Below are positions 16,666 through 24,843 of a DNA stretch of 44,980 nt, piece by piece; positions within the stretch are counted from its first letter, which is position 1, and each line of letters begins with the position of its first letter. The translations under genes and the position numbers were made by a program. This DNA is from Candidatus Gastranaerophilales bacterium (lineage in GTDB: Bacteria; Cyanobacteriota; Vampirovibrionia; Gastranaerophilales; Gastranaerophilaceae): NCBI GenBank assembly GCA_944324365.1, contig CALUWA010000016.1, positions 1 through 44,980 of the forward strand, written 5' to 3'. The notes beneath the pieces were generated by a model that saw nothing but the letters and a program-made list of their open reading frames with translations, did no database searches and was not told the DNA's origin.

Positions 16666-17847
16666 ATGTTAAGCGGGAAAAATATATTAATAGGGATTAC
16701 AGGCGGTATTGCCGCTTATAAAATATGCGAACTTATCCGAATGTTTAAACGGGCAAACGCAAATGTCAGAGTAATCTGCACCCCAAATGCCCTAAATTTT
16801 GTAACTAAATTAACCCTGCAAAATCTAAGCCAAAATGATGTCGGAATTGAAGAATTTGAGCTGAAAGAGTTTAAGCCGGAACATATTTCATATGCTGATG
16901 AAGCCGATATTATGGTGATAGCTCCTGCAACCGCCAATACAATAAGCAAGCTTGCAAACGGGATTTGCGACAATCTGCTGACTTCCATAGCCTGCGCTTT
17001 CAGAAAACAAATAATTATTGCTCCTGCAATGAATTTCGGGATGTGGGAGAACAAATTTATTCAGGAAAATATTCAAAAACTTCAAAATGCCGGCCGCATA
17101 ATACTTGAACCGGAAAGCGGCTATCTAGCCTGCGGCTACGAAGGCAAGGGCAGATTATGCAAACTTGAAACTATTTTTGATAAAACCGTTGAGGTATTAA
17201 AAACAGAAAAAAATTTATCCGGCAAAAAAATCGTTATAACCTGCGGCGGTACAATAGAAGAAATAGATTCCGTCAGATATATTTCAAATTATTCATCAGG
17301 CAAAATGGGGATAGCCCTTGCTGATGCCGCTTACGCTCAGGGAGCCGATGTAATACTGATATCCACGGTTAATGTCATAAAACCCTACAGAGTTGAAAAA
17401 GTCAAATCTGCAAATGAAATGCAAATTGCGGTAGAAGGGGAACAAAACAGCGCAGACTGTATAATTATGGCGGCAGCGGTTGCGGATTACAGAGCAAAAA
17501 ATATCGCAAACCACAAACTGAAAAAAACAAAAGAAGATGAAATTACAATCGAACTAGTTAAAAATCCGGATATCTTAAAAGGATTATGCGAAAAAAGAAC
17601 ATCAAACTCACAGATAATAGTCGGTTTTTGCGCTGAAAGCGAAGATTTGATAAAAAATGCCAAAGAAAAAATATTAAATAAGGGCTGTGATTACCTGATA
17701 GCAAATGATATTTCAAGAAAAGATATAGGATTTTCGAGCGACTTTAATGAAGTCACAATTCTTGACAGAAACGGCGGAATAAAACAACTTCCGCGCGCAG
17801 CAAAAACAGAAATTGCAAAAGAAATTTTAAAGGAAATTTATGGATAA
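16666..17847 (+). CDS. coaBC: Bifunctional phosphopantothenoylcysteine decarboxylase/synthetase
   Basis: A 393-aa CoaBC carrying two coenzyme A steps: cysteine is joined to 4'-phosphopantothenate (CoaB, C-terminal) and then decarboxylated (CoaC, N-terminal, FMN). The CoaC part shows GITGGIAAYK, catalytic-type His in EHISYADEAD, APAMNFGMWEN and the substrate-clamp cysteine loop GYLACGYEGKGRL. The CoaB part starts near residue 185 with KIVITCGGTIEEIDSVRYIS, then NYSSGKMGIALADAA and AAAVADYR. Full length. It directly abuts gmk and overlaps the NIF3-like gene by 8 bases. Confidence 0.95.
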   Translation: MLSGKNILIGITGGIAAYKICELIRMFKRANANVRVICTPNALNFVTKLTLQNLSQNDVGIEEFELKEFKPEHISYADEADIMVIAPATANTISKLANGICDNLLTSIACAFRKQIIIAPAMNFGMWENKFIQENIQKLQNAGRIILEPESGYLACGYEGKGRLCKLETIFDKTVEVLKTEKNLSGKKIVITCGGTIEEIDSVRYISNYSSGKMGIALADAAYAQGADVILISTVNVIKPYRVEKVKSANEMQIAVEGEQNSADCIIMAAAVADYRAKNIANHKLKKTKEDEITIELVKNPDILKGLCEKRTSNSQIIVGFCAESEDLIKNAKEKILNKGCDYLIANDISRKDIGFSSDFNEVTILDRNGGIKQLPRAAKTEIAKEILKEIYG

Positions 17848-18517
17848 GTACGAGATAATTAAGCGTATTGAAAAACTGGCTCCGCTTGACACCGCAGAAC
17901 CTTGGGACTGCCCTGGTCAGCTTGTTGAAACAAAAAACAGAAAAATAACGCGTATAATTCTTGCGCTTACTGTAACAGACGACATAATCAGACAGGCAAA
18001 AGAGAAAAATTGCCAAATGATAATTTCCCATCATCCGCTTTTTTATATTCCGCTTAATTATAAAGATATTGATATTTATTGCGCGCATACAAACCTCGAC
18101 TTGGCTCAGGGCGGCACAACCGACACTCTGATTGAAAAACTCAACCTTTGCCCGTCAGAGACTGATGGATTTTTGAGATATGTCAATACAGATATTGAAA
18201 TTTCTGACTTTGTAAAAATTTTAAAAGAAATTTCTCCCAATATGCGCTATGTAAATAACAAAAAAATCACAACTTTACATAAAATTGCATTTTGCGCCGG
18301 AAGCGGAAGTGAATTTATTGAAGAAGCACATCAAAATGGAGCGGATGCTCTTGTTACGGGAGATTTAAAGTTCCACACCGCACTCGAAAGCCCAATCGCC
18401 GTATTTGACATAGGGCATTTTGAAAGCGAAATCCAGGTGCTTAAAGTGTTTGCTAAACTTATAAATAACGAAGCAGAAGTAATATTTGCCGAAGAGAAGA
18501 GTCCTTTTATATATTAA
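17840..18517 (+). CDS. NIF3/DUF34 family metal-binding protein
   Basis: A 225-aa member of the NIF3 family (often labelled GTP cyclohydrolase I type 2, which is doubtful). Family motifs are present: EPWDCPGQLV near the N-terminus, the metal-ligand stretch ISHHPLFY, AHTNLDLAQGGTTD, TGDLKFH and the C-terminal DIGHFESE. It is shorter than typical members because the central inserted domain is reduced. The family forms hexameric toroids and has been linked to dimetal sites and NAD-related or repair roles, with no settled reaction. Translationally coupled to coaBC by an 8-base overlap, so probably a housekeeping gene. Confidence 0.88.
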   Translation: MDKYEIIKRIEKLAPLDTAEPWDCPGQLVETKNRKITRIILALTVTDDIIRQAKEKNCQMIISHHPLFYIPLNYKDIDIYCAHTNLDLAQGGTTDTLIEKLNLCPSETDGFLRYVNTDIEISDFVKILKEISPNMRYVNNKKITTLHKIAFCAGSGSEFIEEAHQNGADALVTGDLKFHTALESPIAVFDIGHFESEIQVLKVFAKLINNEAEVIFAEEKSPFIY

Positions 18518-18542
18518 TTTTATAGAAATTCGCTTGAAATAT

Positions 18543-18560
18543 TGTACTACATATAGTACA
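18543..18560 (+). promoter_or_regulatory. Palindromic operator before the antitoxin gene
   Basis: TGTACTA (18543-18549) and TAGTACA (18554-18560) are inverted around CATA, 41 bases before the ATG. HigA/XRE-type antitoxins usually bind such palindromes in their own promoter, so autoregulation is likely. No clear -35/-10 pair is visible. Confidence 0.5.
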
Positions 18561-18597
18561 GCAAATGAAATTATTAATAAATTGAAAGGAATATAAC

Positions 18598-18900
18598 ATG
18601 AAAAATATAAAAGACTTTTGTCTAACGGAAATAATAGAACAAGAATTAAAAACGGAAGATGACATAAAAGAATGGTTATCTTTGAATTTAGAAGCGTATT
18701 TAGAAGACGGCAACTTAAATGCCTTTGTTCGTTCACTTGAATATGTAGTCCGGGCAAAGGATAATATCTCTAATTTATCTAAAAAAACAGGTATTTCAAG
18801 AAGTAATTTATATGCAATATTTAAAGGCGAAGTTACTCCGCAATTTGATACGGTATTAAAAGTATTAAAGGAATTAGGATATACATTAAAAGTCGCATAA
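18598..18900 (+). CDS. HigA-type (XRE) addiction-module antitoxin, no toxin beside it
   Basis: A 100-aa DNA-binding protein of the probable-addiction-module-antidote type (COG3636/HigA). The N-terminal half (LTEIIEQELKTEDDIKEWLS; YLEDGNLNAFVRSLEYVVRA) matches the family, and the C-terminal helix-turn-helix reads NISNLSKKTGISRSNLYAIF. The family partner, a HigB/RelE-like toxin gene, is normally directly upstream. Here only 80 bases lie between the NIF3-like gene and this ATG, and the next gene downstream is on the other strand, so it is an orphan. GAAAGGAATATAAC gives a good ribosome site. It may now be only a regulator. Confidence 0.88.
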   Translation: MKNIKDFCLTEIIEQELKTEDDIKEWLSLNLEAYLEDGNLNAFVRSLEYVVRAKDNISNLSKKTGISRSNLYAIFKGEVTPQFDTVLKVLKELGYTLKVA

Positions 18901-18924
18901 AACCTTTTGATACTTTATTCAAAT

Positions 18925-18951
18925 AAAAAGCAGGTTTTGTAAACCTGCTTT
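18925..18951 (-). terminator. Terminator between the antitoxin and AAA ATPase genes
   Basis: A perfect 11-bp stem (AAAGCAGGTTT at 18927-18937, AAACCTGCTTT at 18941-18951) with a 3-base loop. On the minus strand it is followed by TTATTTG after the terminal T run, so it mainly ends the ATPase message, but it may also stop the antitoxin transcript. Confidence 0.8.
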
Positions 18952-18957
18952 CGTACG

Positions 18958-20511
18958 TTATGCCATTATGGAGGATTTTCCTTTACTTTGCGGATAATGA
19001 ACAAAACCTATAGGTTTGCGCCCCTGCGGTTTTTGTTCCGCAATAAAATCATCAATAGCTTTTTCAAAATCAGCGTTTAAGAGTTTTACATTATCCATAT
19101 CGGAAGGTACAAAAGTCCCTTTTGCCATTTTTGTATATATGCCTGAACGCTCAAGCGAGTTTTCGTTCGCCTTATTTACGATATAAGCAACATCGGCGCC
19201 GGTAGCCTTTGCATCAAGCAATTTTTTGGCAAACCGCTCGGTATTTAAAGCCTCATCCAAAGGCTTGCCTTTTGTATGAATATTGAAAATACTCAACATA
19301 TCTTTAAGAGTTTCCGGAGCTTTCATTTCAATTTTTCTGCCAAAACGCCCGGAACGGCTTATTGCCTCATCAAGCATTTCAGGTCTGTTGGTTGCGGCGA
19401 TTACATATATATCATCTCCGTTTTTCTCAACATCACTCATTAAAGTTAAAAGCTGGTTTACAACTTTATCACCGTATACATCCGCACCGCCGCGTTTTTT
19501 CGCAACAGCATCAAATTCATCAATAAATATTACTGTAGGCTGGTTTTCTCTTGCAGTATCAAAAAGTACACGCCAGTTTTCTTCAGACTCACCTACCCAT
19601 TTTGATTCCATTTCAAGTCCGTTTAATTTAATAAAATTAGCGTTTGTTTCATTTGCAAGAGCTTCTGCCGTAAGAGATTTACCTGTTCCCGGAGGCCCGT
19701 ACATAATAAAACCGTGATTTAATTTTGTAGTCCTAAATGCCTCAGGATACCTTATCGGGAAAATAACCTCTTTCTGAAGCACTTCTAACGCCTTGTCCTG
19801 CCCGCCGACATCTGTAAATGAAAGTTTTTTGGCAGCTGGCTTCAATGGTCTTAGAAGTGTGCCGATTGTCTTGGAATTTTGCGCCTGAATTGTCTTGGTA
19901 ACATCATCAGTAAAATCGTATAATTTTGAAAAGTTTTTTCTGAAAAGACTCAAATTAGCCTTTGGAACACTTCTGATAGGCATTTTCCAATCGCCCGCAG
20001 ACAATTCATCACCTTCAACTACAAAAAAGCTGTCGTGCTGCATAATAGGAGCACTTTTTCCGGAATGTCCGTCCTTTAGGATTACTGGAGTTTTAGATAA
20101 ATTCATAACCTCCATTTCTCCTGTTGTATTTTTATAAAACATTACAGGAGTCTGCAAATTATCTTCCGGAACAAAGTAACATTTTTTCACAACTTGCTCA
20201 AGTTTTTTAACAGCACCTTTCAAAGAAGAATCAACCCCTTTCATAGTCGGCGCTGTAATGAGAATATCTCCCTGCTTCATAATAGTAAACAAAGAAGCTA
20301 TTCTTTCACCGAGCGGAATTTGCTTCAAAAGAACAAGCGCATTTTTCTCTACCCCGGTAAATGAAGGCGTGTTTGCACTTTTCACAAATGTATCTTGGTG
20401 CATGACACCGGTTTTAAGAGGCACGGAATGCATCAATCCTTTGTTTAGACTTTTTGGGTTTACATTGGTGTAATTTGTACAATAATAATTTTGGACTGAC
20501 GGTATTCTCAT
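18958..20511 (-). CDS. Single-module AAA ATPase with a lineage-type N-terminal tail
   Basis: A 517-aa classical AAA protein. The module (about 228-440) has FTDVGGQDKALEVLQ, Walker A GPPGTGKS (272-279), Walker B VIFIDEFDA (327-335), sensor-1 Asn375 and arginine fingers in SRSGRFGR. The pore loop WVGES (Trp305-Val306-Gly307) implies substrate threading as in Cdc48, proteasomal ATPases and FtsH. No membrane helix or protease domain is present. The N-terminal 225 residues are not recognised; they begin with a disordered stretch holding PSFTG (49-53), a motif shared with the protein at 36279. AAAGGAGG precedes the ATG. The promoter contains a TACA-N2-TGTA palindrome. Unfoldase or remodelling activity is likely; the target is unknown. 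Confidence 0.85.
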   Translation of the reverse strand: MRIPSVQNYYCTNYTNVNPKSLNKGLMHSVPLKTGVMHQDTFVKSANTPSFTGVEKNALVLLKQIPLGERIASLFTIMKQGDILITAPTMKGVDSSLKGAVKKLEQVVKKCYFVPEDNLQTPVMFYKNTTGEMEVMNLSKTPVILKDGHSGKSAPIMQHDSFFVVEGDELSAGDWKMPIRSVPKANLSLFRKNFSKLYDFTDDVTKTIQAQNSKTIGTLLRPLKPAAKKLSFTDVGGQDKALEVLQKEVIFPIRYPEAFRTTKLNHGFIMYGPPGTGKSLTAEALANETNANFIKLNGLEMESKWVGESEENWRVLFDTARENQPTVIFIDEFDAVAKKRGGADVYGDKVVNQLLTLMSDVEKNGDDIYVIAATNRPEMLDEAISRSGRFGRKIEMKAPETLKDMLSIFNIHTKGKPLDEALNTERFAKKLLDAKATGADVAYIVNKANENSLERSGIYTKMAKGTFVPSDMDNVKLLNADFEKAIDDFIAEQKPQGRKPIGFVHYPQSKGKSSIMA

Positions 20512-20593
20512 AACTAACCTCCTTTGGCAGATTTTATACCCCTTTTACTTATCAATCTGTAAAGACAGACTCACATAACTAGCAATAAGAAAT

Positions 20594-20622
20594 AATCTAC
20601 TACAAATGTAATAGATTGTCAA
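20594..20622 (-). promoter_or_regulatory. Promoter of the AAA ATPase gene with an embedded operator
   Basis: On the minus strand TTGACA (20622-20617) and TAGATT (20599-20594) are 17 bases apart. A 24-base imperfect palindrome (20594-20617) with core TACAAATGTA (20601-20610) fills the spacer and covers the -10 box. TACA-N2-TGTA is the core recognised by CopY and BlaI/MecI-type repressors, so repression by such a winged-helix protein is likely. Confidence 0.6.
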
Positions 20623-20705
20623 CCTGTACAATTGTGCTATTTGGGCAAAAGATTGTCAGGCAGACACTTTATAGATAATTTACAATTCTTCACATCCCCT
20701 CGTGC

Positions 20706-20711
20706 TATAAT
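20706..20711 (+). promoter_or_regulatory. -10 box directly before mutS2
   Basis: A perfect TATAAT ends 9 bases before the mutS2 ATG, so the message would have a leader of only about 3 bases. No ribosome site and no good -35 box are visible. Confidence 0.5.
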
Positions 20712-20720
20712 TCAGACATA

Positions 20721-23090
20721 ATGGATATAGAAAAATACAGTCATAAATTACTTGAATACGATAAAATACTGGAAAAACTCTCCGGCTTTGCGAAATGCCA
20801 GCAAAGTAAAAGATTATGCCTGGAGCTTGAACCATTTTCAAATACGGAAGATGTAATAAAAGCCCAGACATTTACAAGGGAAGCAAAAAACGTTTTGGAT
20901 ATGCCGGCGGACATTCCGCTTGAATTTGTCGCCGATATAAATGAAATAGAAAACAGTATTCAAAGCAGTTACTTAAGCGAAGCTGAACTTGTTGACATAG
21001 CAAAAACACTAAGAACTTCCAGATTAGTCAGAAATTTTATGAAAGACAACACTCCGCTTGAAAGCGGTTTAAATAACCTTAGCCGCAATCTGACGGTCGA
21101 AAAAGAGCTGGAAGAGAAAATATTCAACACATTTGATGACAATCTTGAAATAAAAAAAGATGCAACACCGGAGTTAAAAGGACTTTTTGCATCACTTAGG
21201 GAAACCGAAAAAAATATCCGTACAAAAGTAGGAGAATTGTTAAATTCAGCAGACTTTGTTAAGCATTTGCAGGAAGCTATTTACACCACACGCGATGACA
21301 GAATTGTATTTCAGGTAAAATCTTCCGATAAAAACAAAATCCGCGGAATTGTCCACGATGTATCCGCGACAAACAAGACATTCTATATTGAACCGGAATC
21401 GCTTGTGCCGCTGAATAACAAACTCAGAGAAATTCAATCAGCCATACACGCGGAATTTGTAAGAATTTTATCAGAACTAACCCAAATGGTTAAGTACCAT
21501 ATGCCATCCATAAAAAAATCCGAACAAGTTCTGGCGGAAATTGATTTTCATTTTGCAAAGGCACGCTATGCCGTAAAAATTCACGCCGCAGAGCCTGAAA
21601 TTTTAAAAAATACAAAAGAAATAATCTTAGAACAAATGAAACACCCGCTTTTAATCGGAACCGTCAAGAACATTGTAACAAATGATTTTTCCATCGGAAA
21701 GGATTACAAGTCAATTATTATAACGGGTTCCAACACCGGCGGAAAAACCGTAACCCTTAAAACAATAGGACTTTTTATTCTTATGGCAAGAGCCGGAATG
21801 TTTCTGCCGTGTCTTGCGGCAAAAATTTATCCGTTTAAGAAAGTTTACGCAGATATCGGGGATGCACAAAGTATTCTGCAAAGTCTTTCAACTTTTTCAT
21901 CCCATATGAAAAATATTATAGAAATCGTGAACAACAGTGATGATAATACTTTTGTACTCCTCGATGAAATATGCGCCGGCACGGATCCAGTTGAAGGCGC
22001 AGTACTTGCAAAATCAATTCTGGAAAAGCTTGCACAAAATAATGTTTACTCCACAATCACAACGCATTACGGCGAGTTGAAGGCGCTTGAATACTCAAAC
22101 CCGTATTTTAAAAACGCTTCTGTTGAATTTGACACAAAAACCCTCCAGCCGACCTACCGCCTTTTAATCGGCATTCCCGGCCTCAGCAATGCAATTGCGA
22201 TTTCCGCAAATCTCGGGCTTGACAAATCAATCATTGAAAATGCCACTCAGACATTGCATTCGCAAAAGGATCCCTCAATCCTTGTTGTAGAAAAGCTGCA
22301 AAATACCCAGCAGGAACTGAACAACGAACTTAAAGAGGCTGAACAGCTAAAAGAAGAAGCTCTGAAACTCAAGCTGGAATACGAAGAAAATCTCGCAGCA
22401 ATAAAAAAAGATAAGAAAAAATCCATTAAAGATATAAAACACAAATTTGACTACGAGCTTTTAGAAGCAAAAGCGGAAATTAAAAATATACTTGATGAAT
22501 TGAGGAAAGAAAAATCCGAAAAACTTGCCCGCCGGTCATATTCGCGTCTTGCTCGGCTGGAAAGCGGCTACACCGATAAACTGGACAATCTTAAAGACAA
22601 AGAAGAATATGAAAATATTATCTGGGAAAATATAAAAATCCACGACAAACTTATCCTGAAAGAAATCCACCAGCCGGTAGAAGTGCTCGCTTTACCCGAC
22701 AAAAACGGCAATTTAACAGTTCAGATGGGTAATATCAAAACAAAAATTAAAAAAGACAAACTTGCACCGTATGATCCCGCATTTGCGCAAAAAGCCCCGG
22801 TCTATTCGCCTTCAAAATTTGACAGCTTTAAACTGCGAAAAATCAACATCTCAAACACATTAGACCTTAGAGGGGTAAGAGTTGAAGAAGCGTTGGACGA
22901 ACTTGAAGTTTACCTTGATAAAGCAAGCCTGGCAAATCTTTCGCCTGTTACAATTATCCACGGACACGGCACAGGGGCGCTAAAAAGTGCAGTAAGAGAT
23001 TACCTTTCAACATCCCCTTATGTCGCCAAGTTTCGCCCCGGCGAAAACAGCGAAGGCGGCGACGGTGTAACTATTATTGATATTAACTGA
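20721..23090 (+). CDS. mutS2: MutS2 endonuclease/ATPase
   Basis: A 789-aa MutS2. It lacks the mismatch-recognition domain of MutS1 and has core and clamp helices (to about 320), the ATPase with Walker A GSNTGGKT (336-343), Walker B VLLDEICAGTDP (412-423) and TTHYGELK, a long charged coiled coil (about 515-610) and a C-terminal Smr domain beginning LDLRG (714) with HGHGTG (747-752), the nuclease motif. In known bacteria MutS2 suppresses homologous recombination or splits collided ribosomes through Smr. Full length, with no missing motif. Its start has no ribosome site. The repeat element at 23130 follows it. Confidence 0.95.
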   Translation: MDIEKYSHKLLEYDKILEKLSGFAKCQQSKRLCLELEPFSNTEDVIKAQTFTREAKNVLDMPADIPLEFVADINEIENSIQSSYLSEAELVDIAKTLRTSRLVRNFMKDNTPLESGLNNLSRNLTVEKELEEKIFNTFDDNLEIKKDATPELKGLFASLRETEKNIRTKVGELLNSADFVKHLQEAIYTTRDDRIVFQVKSSDKNKIRGIVHDVSATNKTFYIEPESLVPLNNKLREIQSAIHAEFVRILSELTQMVKYHMPSIKKSEQVLAEIDFHFAKARYAVKIHAAEPEILKNTKEIILEQMKHPLLIGTVKNIVTNDFSIGKDYKSIIITGSNTGGKTVTLKTIGLFILMARAGMFLPCLAAKIYPFKKVYADIGDAQSILQSLSTFSSHMKNIIEIVNNSDDNTFVLLDEICAGTDPVEGAVLAKSILEKLAQNNVYSTITTHYGELKALEYSNPYFKNASVEFDTKTLQPTYRLLIGIPGLSNAIAISANLGLDKSIIENATQTLHSQKDPSILVVEKLQNTQQELNNELKEAEQLKEEALKLKLEYEENLAAIKKDKKKSIKDIKHKFDYELLEAKAEIKNILDELRKEKSEKLARRSYSRLARLESGYTDKLDNLKDKEEYENIIWENIKIHDKLILKEIHQPVEVLALPDKNGNLTVQMGNIKTKIKKDKLAPYDPAFAQKAPVYSPSKFDSFKLRKINISNTLDLRGVRVEEALDELEVYLDKASLANLSPVTIIHGHGTGALKSAVRDYLSTSPYVAKFRPGENSEGGDGVTIIDIN

Positions 23091-23129
23091 TAGTTATATA
23101 GCAAATTTCACCAAAACTTTTCAAAACAG

Positions 23130-23280
23130 CGTCATTGCGAGCGCAGCGAAGCAATCCAGGAAATAAGATCGCGGACAAACCTTTGGTTTTCCGCGATGAC
23201 ATGCGGCAGGCAGGATGTACCAAATCCTATCATAGTGCACTTGTTGCGCGATCTATGGATTGCTTCGCCGCAAATATGAC
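23130..23280 (+). repeat. MITE-like element, copy B
   Basis: A 151-bp element in the gap between mutS2 and pepA. Its ends are imperfect inverted repeats: CGTCATTGCGAGCG followed by GAAGCAATCC (23130-23157), and GGATTGCTTCGCCGCAA with ATATGAC (23257-23280). Inner inverted segments (GATCGCGGA with CCGCGATGACATG) suggest a cruciform. It aligns with the reverse complement of 8538-8698. It encodes no transposase, and no gene is seen in the remaining bases of this gap. Confidence 0.78.
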
Positions 23281-23331
23281 TGGTGTTTATAATATTTGGA
23301 ATTTTGGTATACAACTCCCGATATTATCTCG

Positions 23332-23360
23332 TTTACAACTTTATCTAAAAGTGATATAAT
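23332..23360 (+). promoter_or_regulatory. Promoter of pepA
   Basis: TTTACA (23332-23337), a 17-base spacer and a perfect TATAAT (23355-23360) lie 25 bases before the ATG, with AAGGAGAG as ribosome site in between. Confidence 0.8.
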
Positions 23361-23385
23361 CTGCTTGAAAAAGGAGAGAGAACAT

Positions 23386-24783
23386 ATGGAAATTAAAGTT
23401 TTAAACGACGCAAAAGAACTTAAAACCGAAGTTCTTGTAATAAACAAGTTTGAAGGCGAAAAAACTTCAAACGAACTTGCAAATAAATTTGCAGTGGAAA
23501 AAGATAAATTTGAAGGCAAATTTGGGCAGACTTATCTGCTCCAGACTCTTGGTCAGGACAATGCGGATAAGATTTTGATAGTCGGCTTTGGTAAAAAAGA
23601 TGAATTTAATGCTCCAAAAATGACAGAAGCTGTTGCCAAATCAGTAAAAAAATTACAACAAATCCACGCAAAAAAAGCCTGCTTTGATTTTGATGTAATG
23701 TGTGATTACGGGAAATCAGCAGCAATAGGCGCATACATTGCAGATTATGCTTTTGACAAATACAAATCCGAAAAATCAACAAAAGTAGATGAAATTACAT
23801 TTACAAAATTCTCAAAAGCAGAAGTTGAAGAAGGTATTATTTACGGAGAAGCAATGAAGCTAACCCGTGACCTGGCTAATGAGCCCGCAGCGTATGCAAC
23901 TCCAACCAAGCTTGCAGAAGTTGCACAAAATATCGAAGGAATCACAACAGAAGTTTTTGATAAAGATGAAATTGAAAGAATGAATATGGGCGCCTACCTT
24001 GCAGTAGCAAAAGGAAGCATTCAGCCGCCTAAATTCATTCATATGAAATACACAGGCAAAAACCCGAAAAAAAGAATTGCAATCATCGGTAAAGGCTTAT
24101 GCTTTGACAGCGGCGGGATGGATTTAAAACCGGCTTCATCCATGCTTACAATGAGAGATGATATGTCAGGTGCAGCTTGTGTTCTGGGTGTAATGAGCGC
24201 GTTAGCAAAACTTCAGCCGGAACTTGAAGTTCACGGTATAATTGCGGCTTGCGAAAATATGCCTGGTAACGGGGCTTACAAACCGGGGGATATCCTGACT
24301 GCCAAAAACGGCAAAACAATAGAAGTTGACAATACGGATGCTGAAGGCAGATTAACACTTGCCGATGCTATTTGTTATGCCTCTGAACTTGGTGTTAATG
24401 AAATTATTGACATCGCAACTCTTACAGGCGCCTGTATGGTAGCACTTGGCACATCTGTTTCCGGAATTATGGGTAATGACGAAGATATGATTGCAAATAT
24501 CATAAGAACTGCTAAAAACAGCGGGGAAAAATTCTGGGAACTTCCGCTATACCCTGAATACAAAGACAGCCTCAAATCAGATATTGCCGATATGAAAAAT
24601 ACCGGTTCACGCTACGGCGGCGCTTCTGCAGCAGGCGTATTTCTGAAAGAATTTGTATCTGGAAATGCAAAATGGGCTCACATTGATATTGCAGGAACAG
24701 CCTTCCTTGAAAAACCGCAAAAGGAATTTATTTCCGGAGCTACAGGCGTTGGCGTTCGCACATTATTAAACTATTTAAAATAG
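23386..24783 (+). CDS. pepA: Leucyl aminopeptidase (M17)
   Basis: A 465-aa M17 aminopeptidase that removes N-terminal residues from peptides in the cytoplasm. The N-terminal macro-like domain (about 1-150) precedes the catalytic domain with the metal ligands in GKGLCFDSGGMDLKP, MRDDMSGAA and the signature NTDAEGRL. The start at 23386 follows AAGGAGAGAGAACAT; the longer upstream frame overlaps the promoter and is rejected. The terminator at 24795-24828 ends the transcript. M17 enzymes are hexameric; some also bind DNA, which cannot be judged here. Confidence 0.95.
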   Translation: MEIKVLNDAKELKTEVLVINKFEGEKTSNELANKFAVEKDKFEGKFGQTYLLQTLGQDNADKILIVGFGKKDEFNAPKMTEAVAKSVKKLQQIHAKKACFDFDVMCDYGKSAAIGAYIADYAFDKYKSEKSTKVDEITFTKFSKAEVEEGIIYGEAMKLTRDLANEPAAYATPTKLAEVAQNIEGITTEVFDKDEIERMNMGAYLAVAKGSIQPPKFIHMKYTGKNPKKRIAIIGKGLCFDSGGMDLKPASSMLTMRDDMSGAACVLGVMSALAKLQPELEVHGIIAACENMPGNGAYKPGDILTAKNGKTIEVDNTDAEGRLTLADAICYASELGVNEIIDIATLTGACMVALGTSVSGIMGNDEDMIANIIRTAKNSGEKFWELPLYPEYKDSLKSDIADMKNTGSRYGGASAAGVFLKEFVSGNAKWAHIDIAGTAFLEKPQKEFISGATGVGVRTLLNYLK

Positions 24784-24794
24784 CAAACAATACA

Positions 24795-24828
24795 AAAAAT
24801 GCCGCCTAAAAAATTAGGCGGCATTTTT
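24795..24828. terminator. Bidirectional terminator between pepA and clpP
   Basis: A perfect 15-bp stem (AAAAATGCCGCCTAA at 24795-24809, TTAGGCGGCATTTTT at 24814-24828) with an AAAA loop. T runs follow in both directions, so it serves the convergent pepA and clpP transcripts. Confidence 0.92.
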
Positions 24829-24843
24829 ATTTATAACTTAAAA

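Noticed and set aside
18518-18597. Hidden toxin gene before the antitoxin
   Set aside because: Only 80 bases are available and they hold an operator and the ribosome site.
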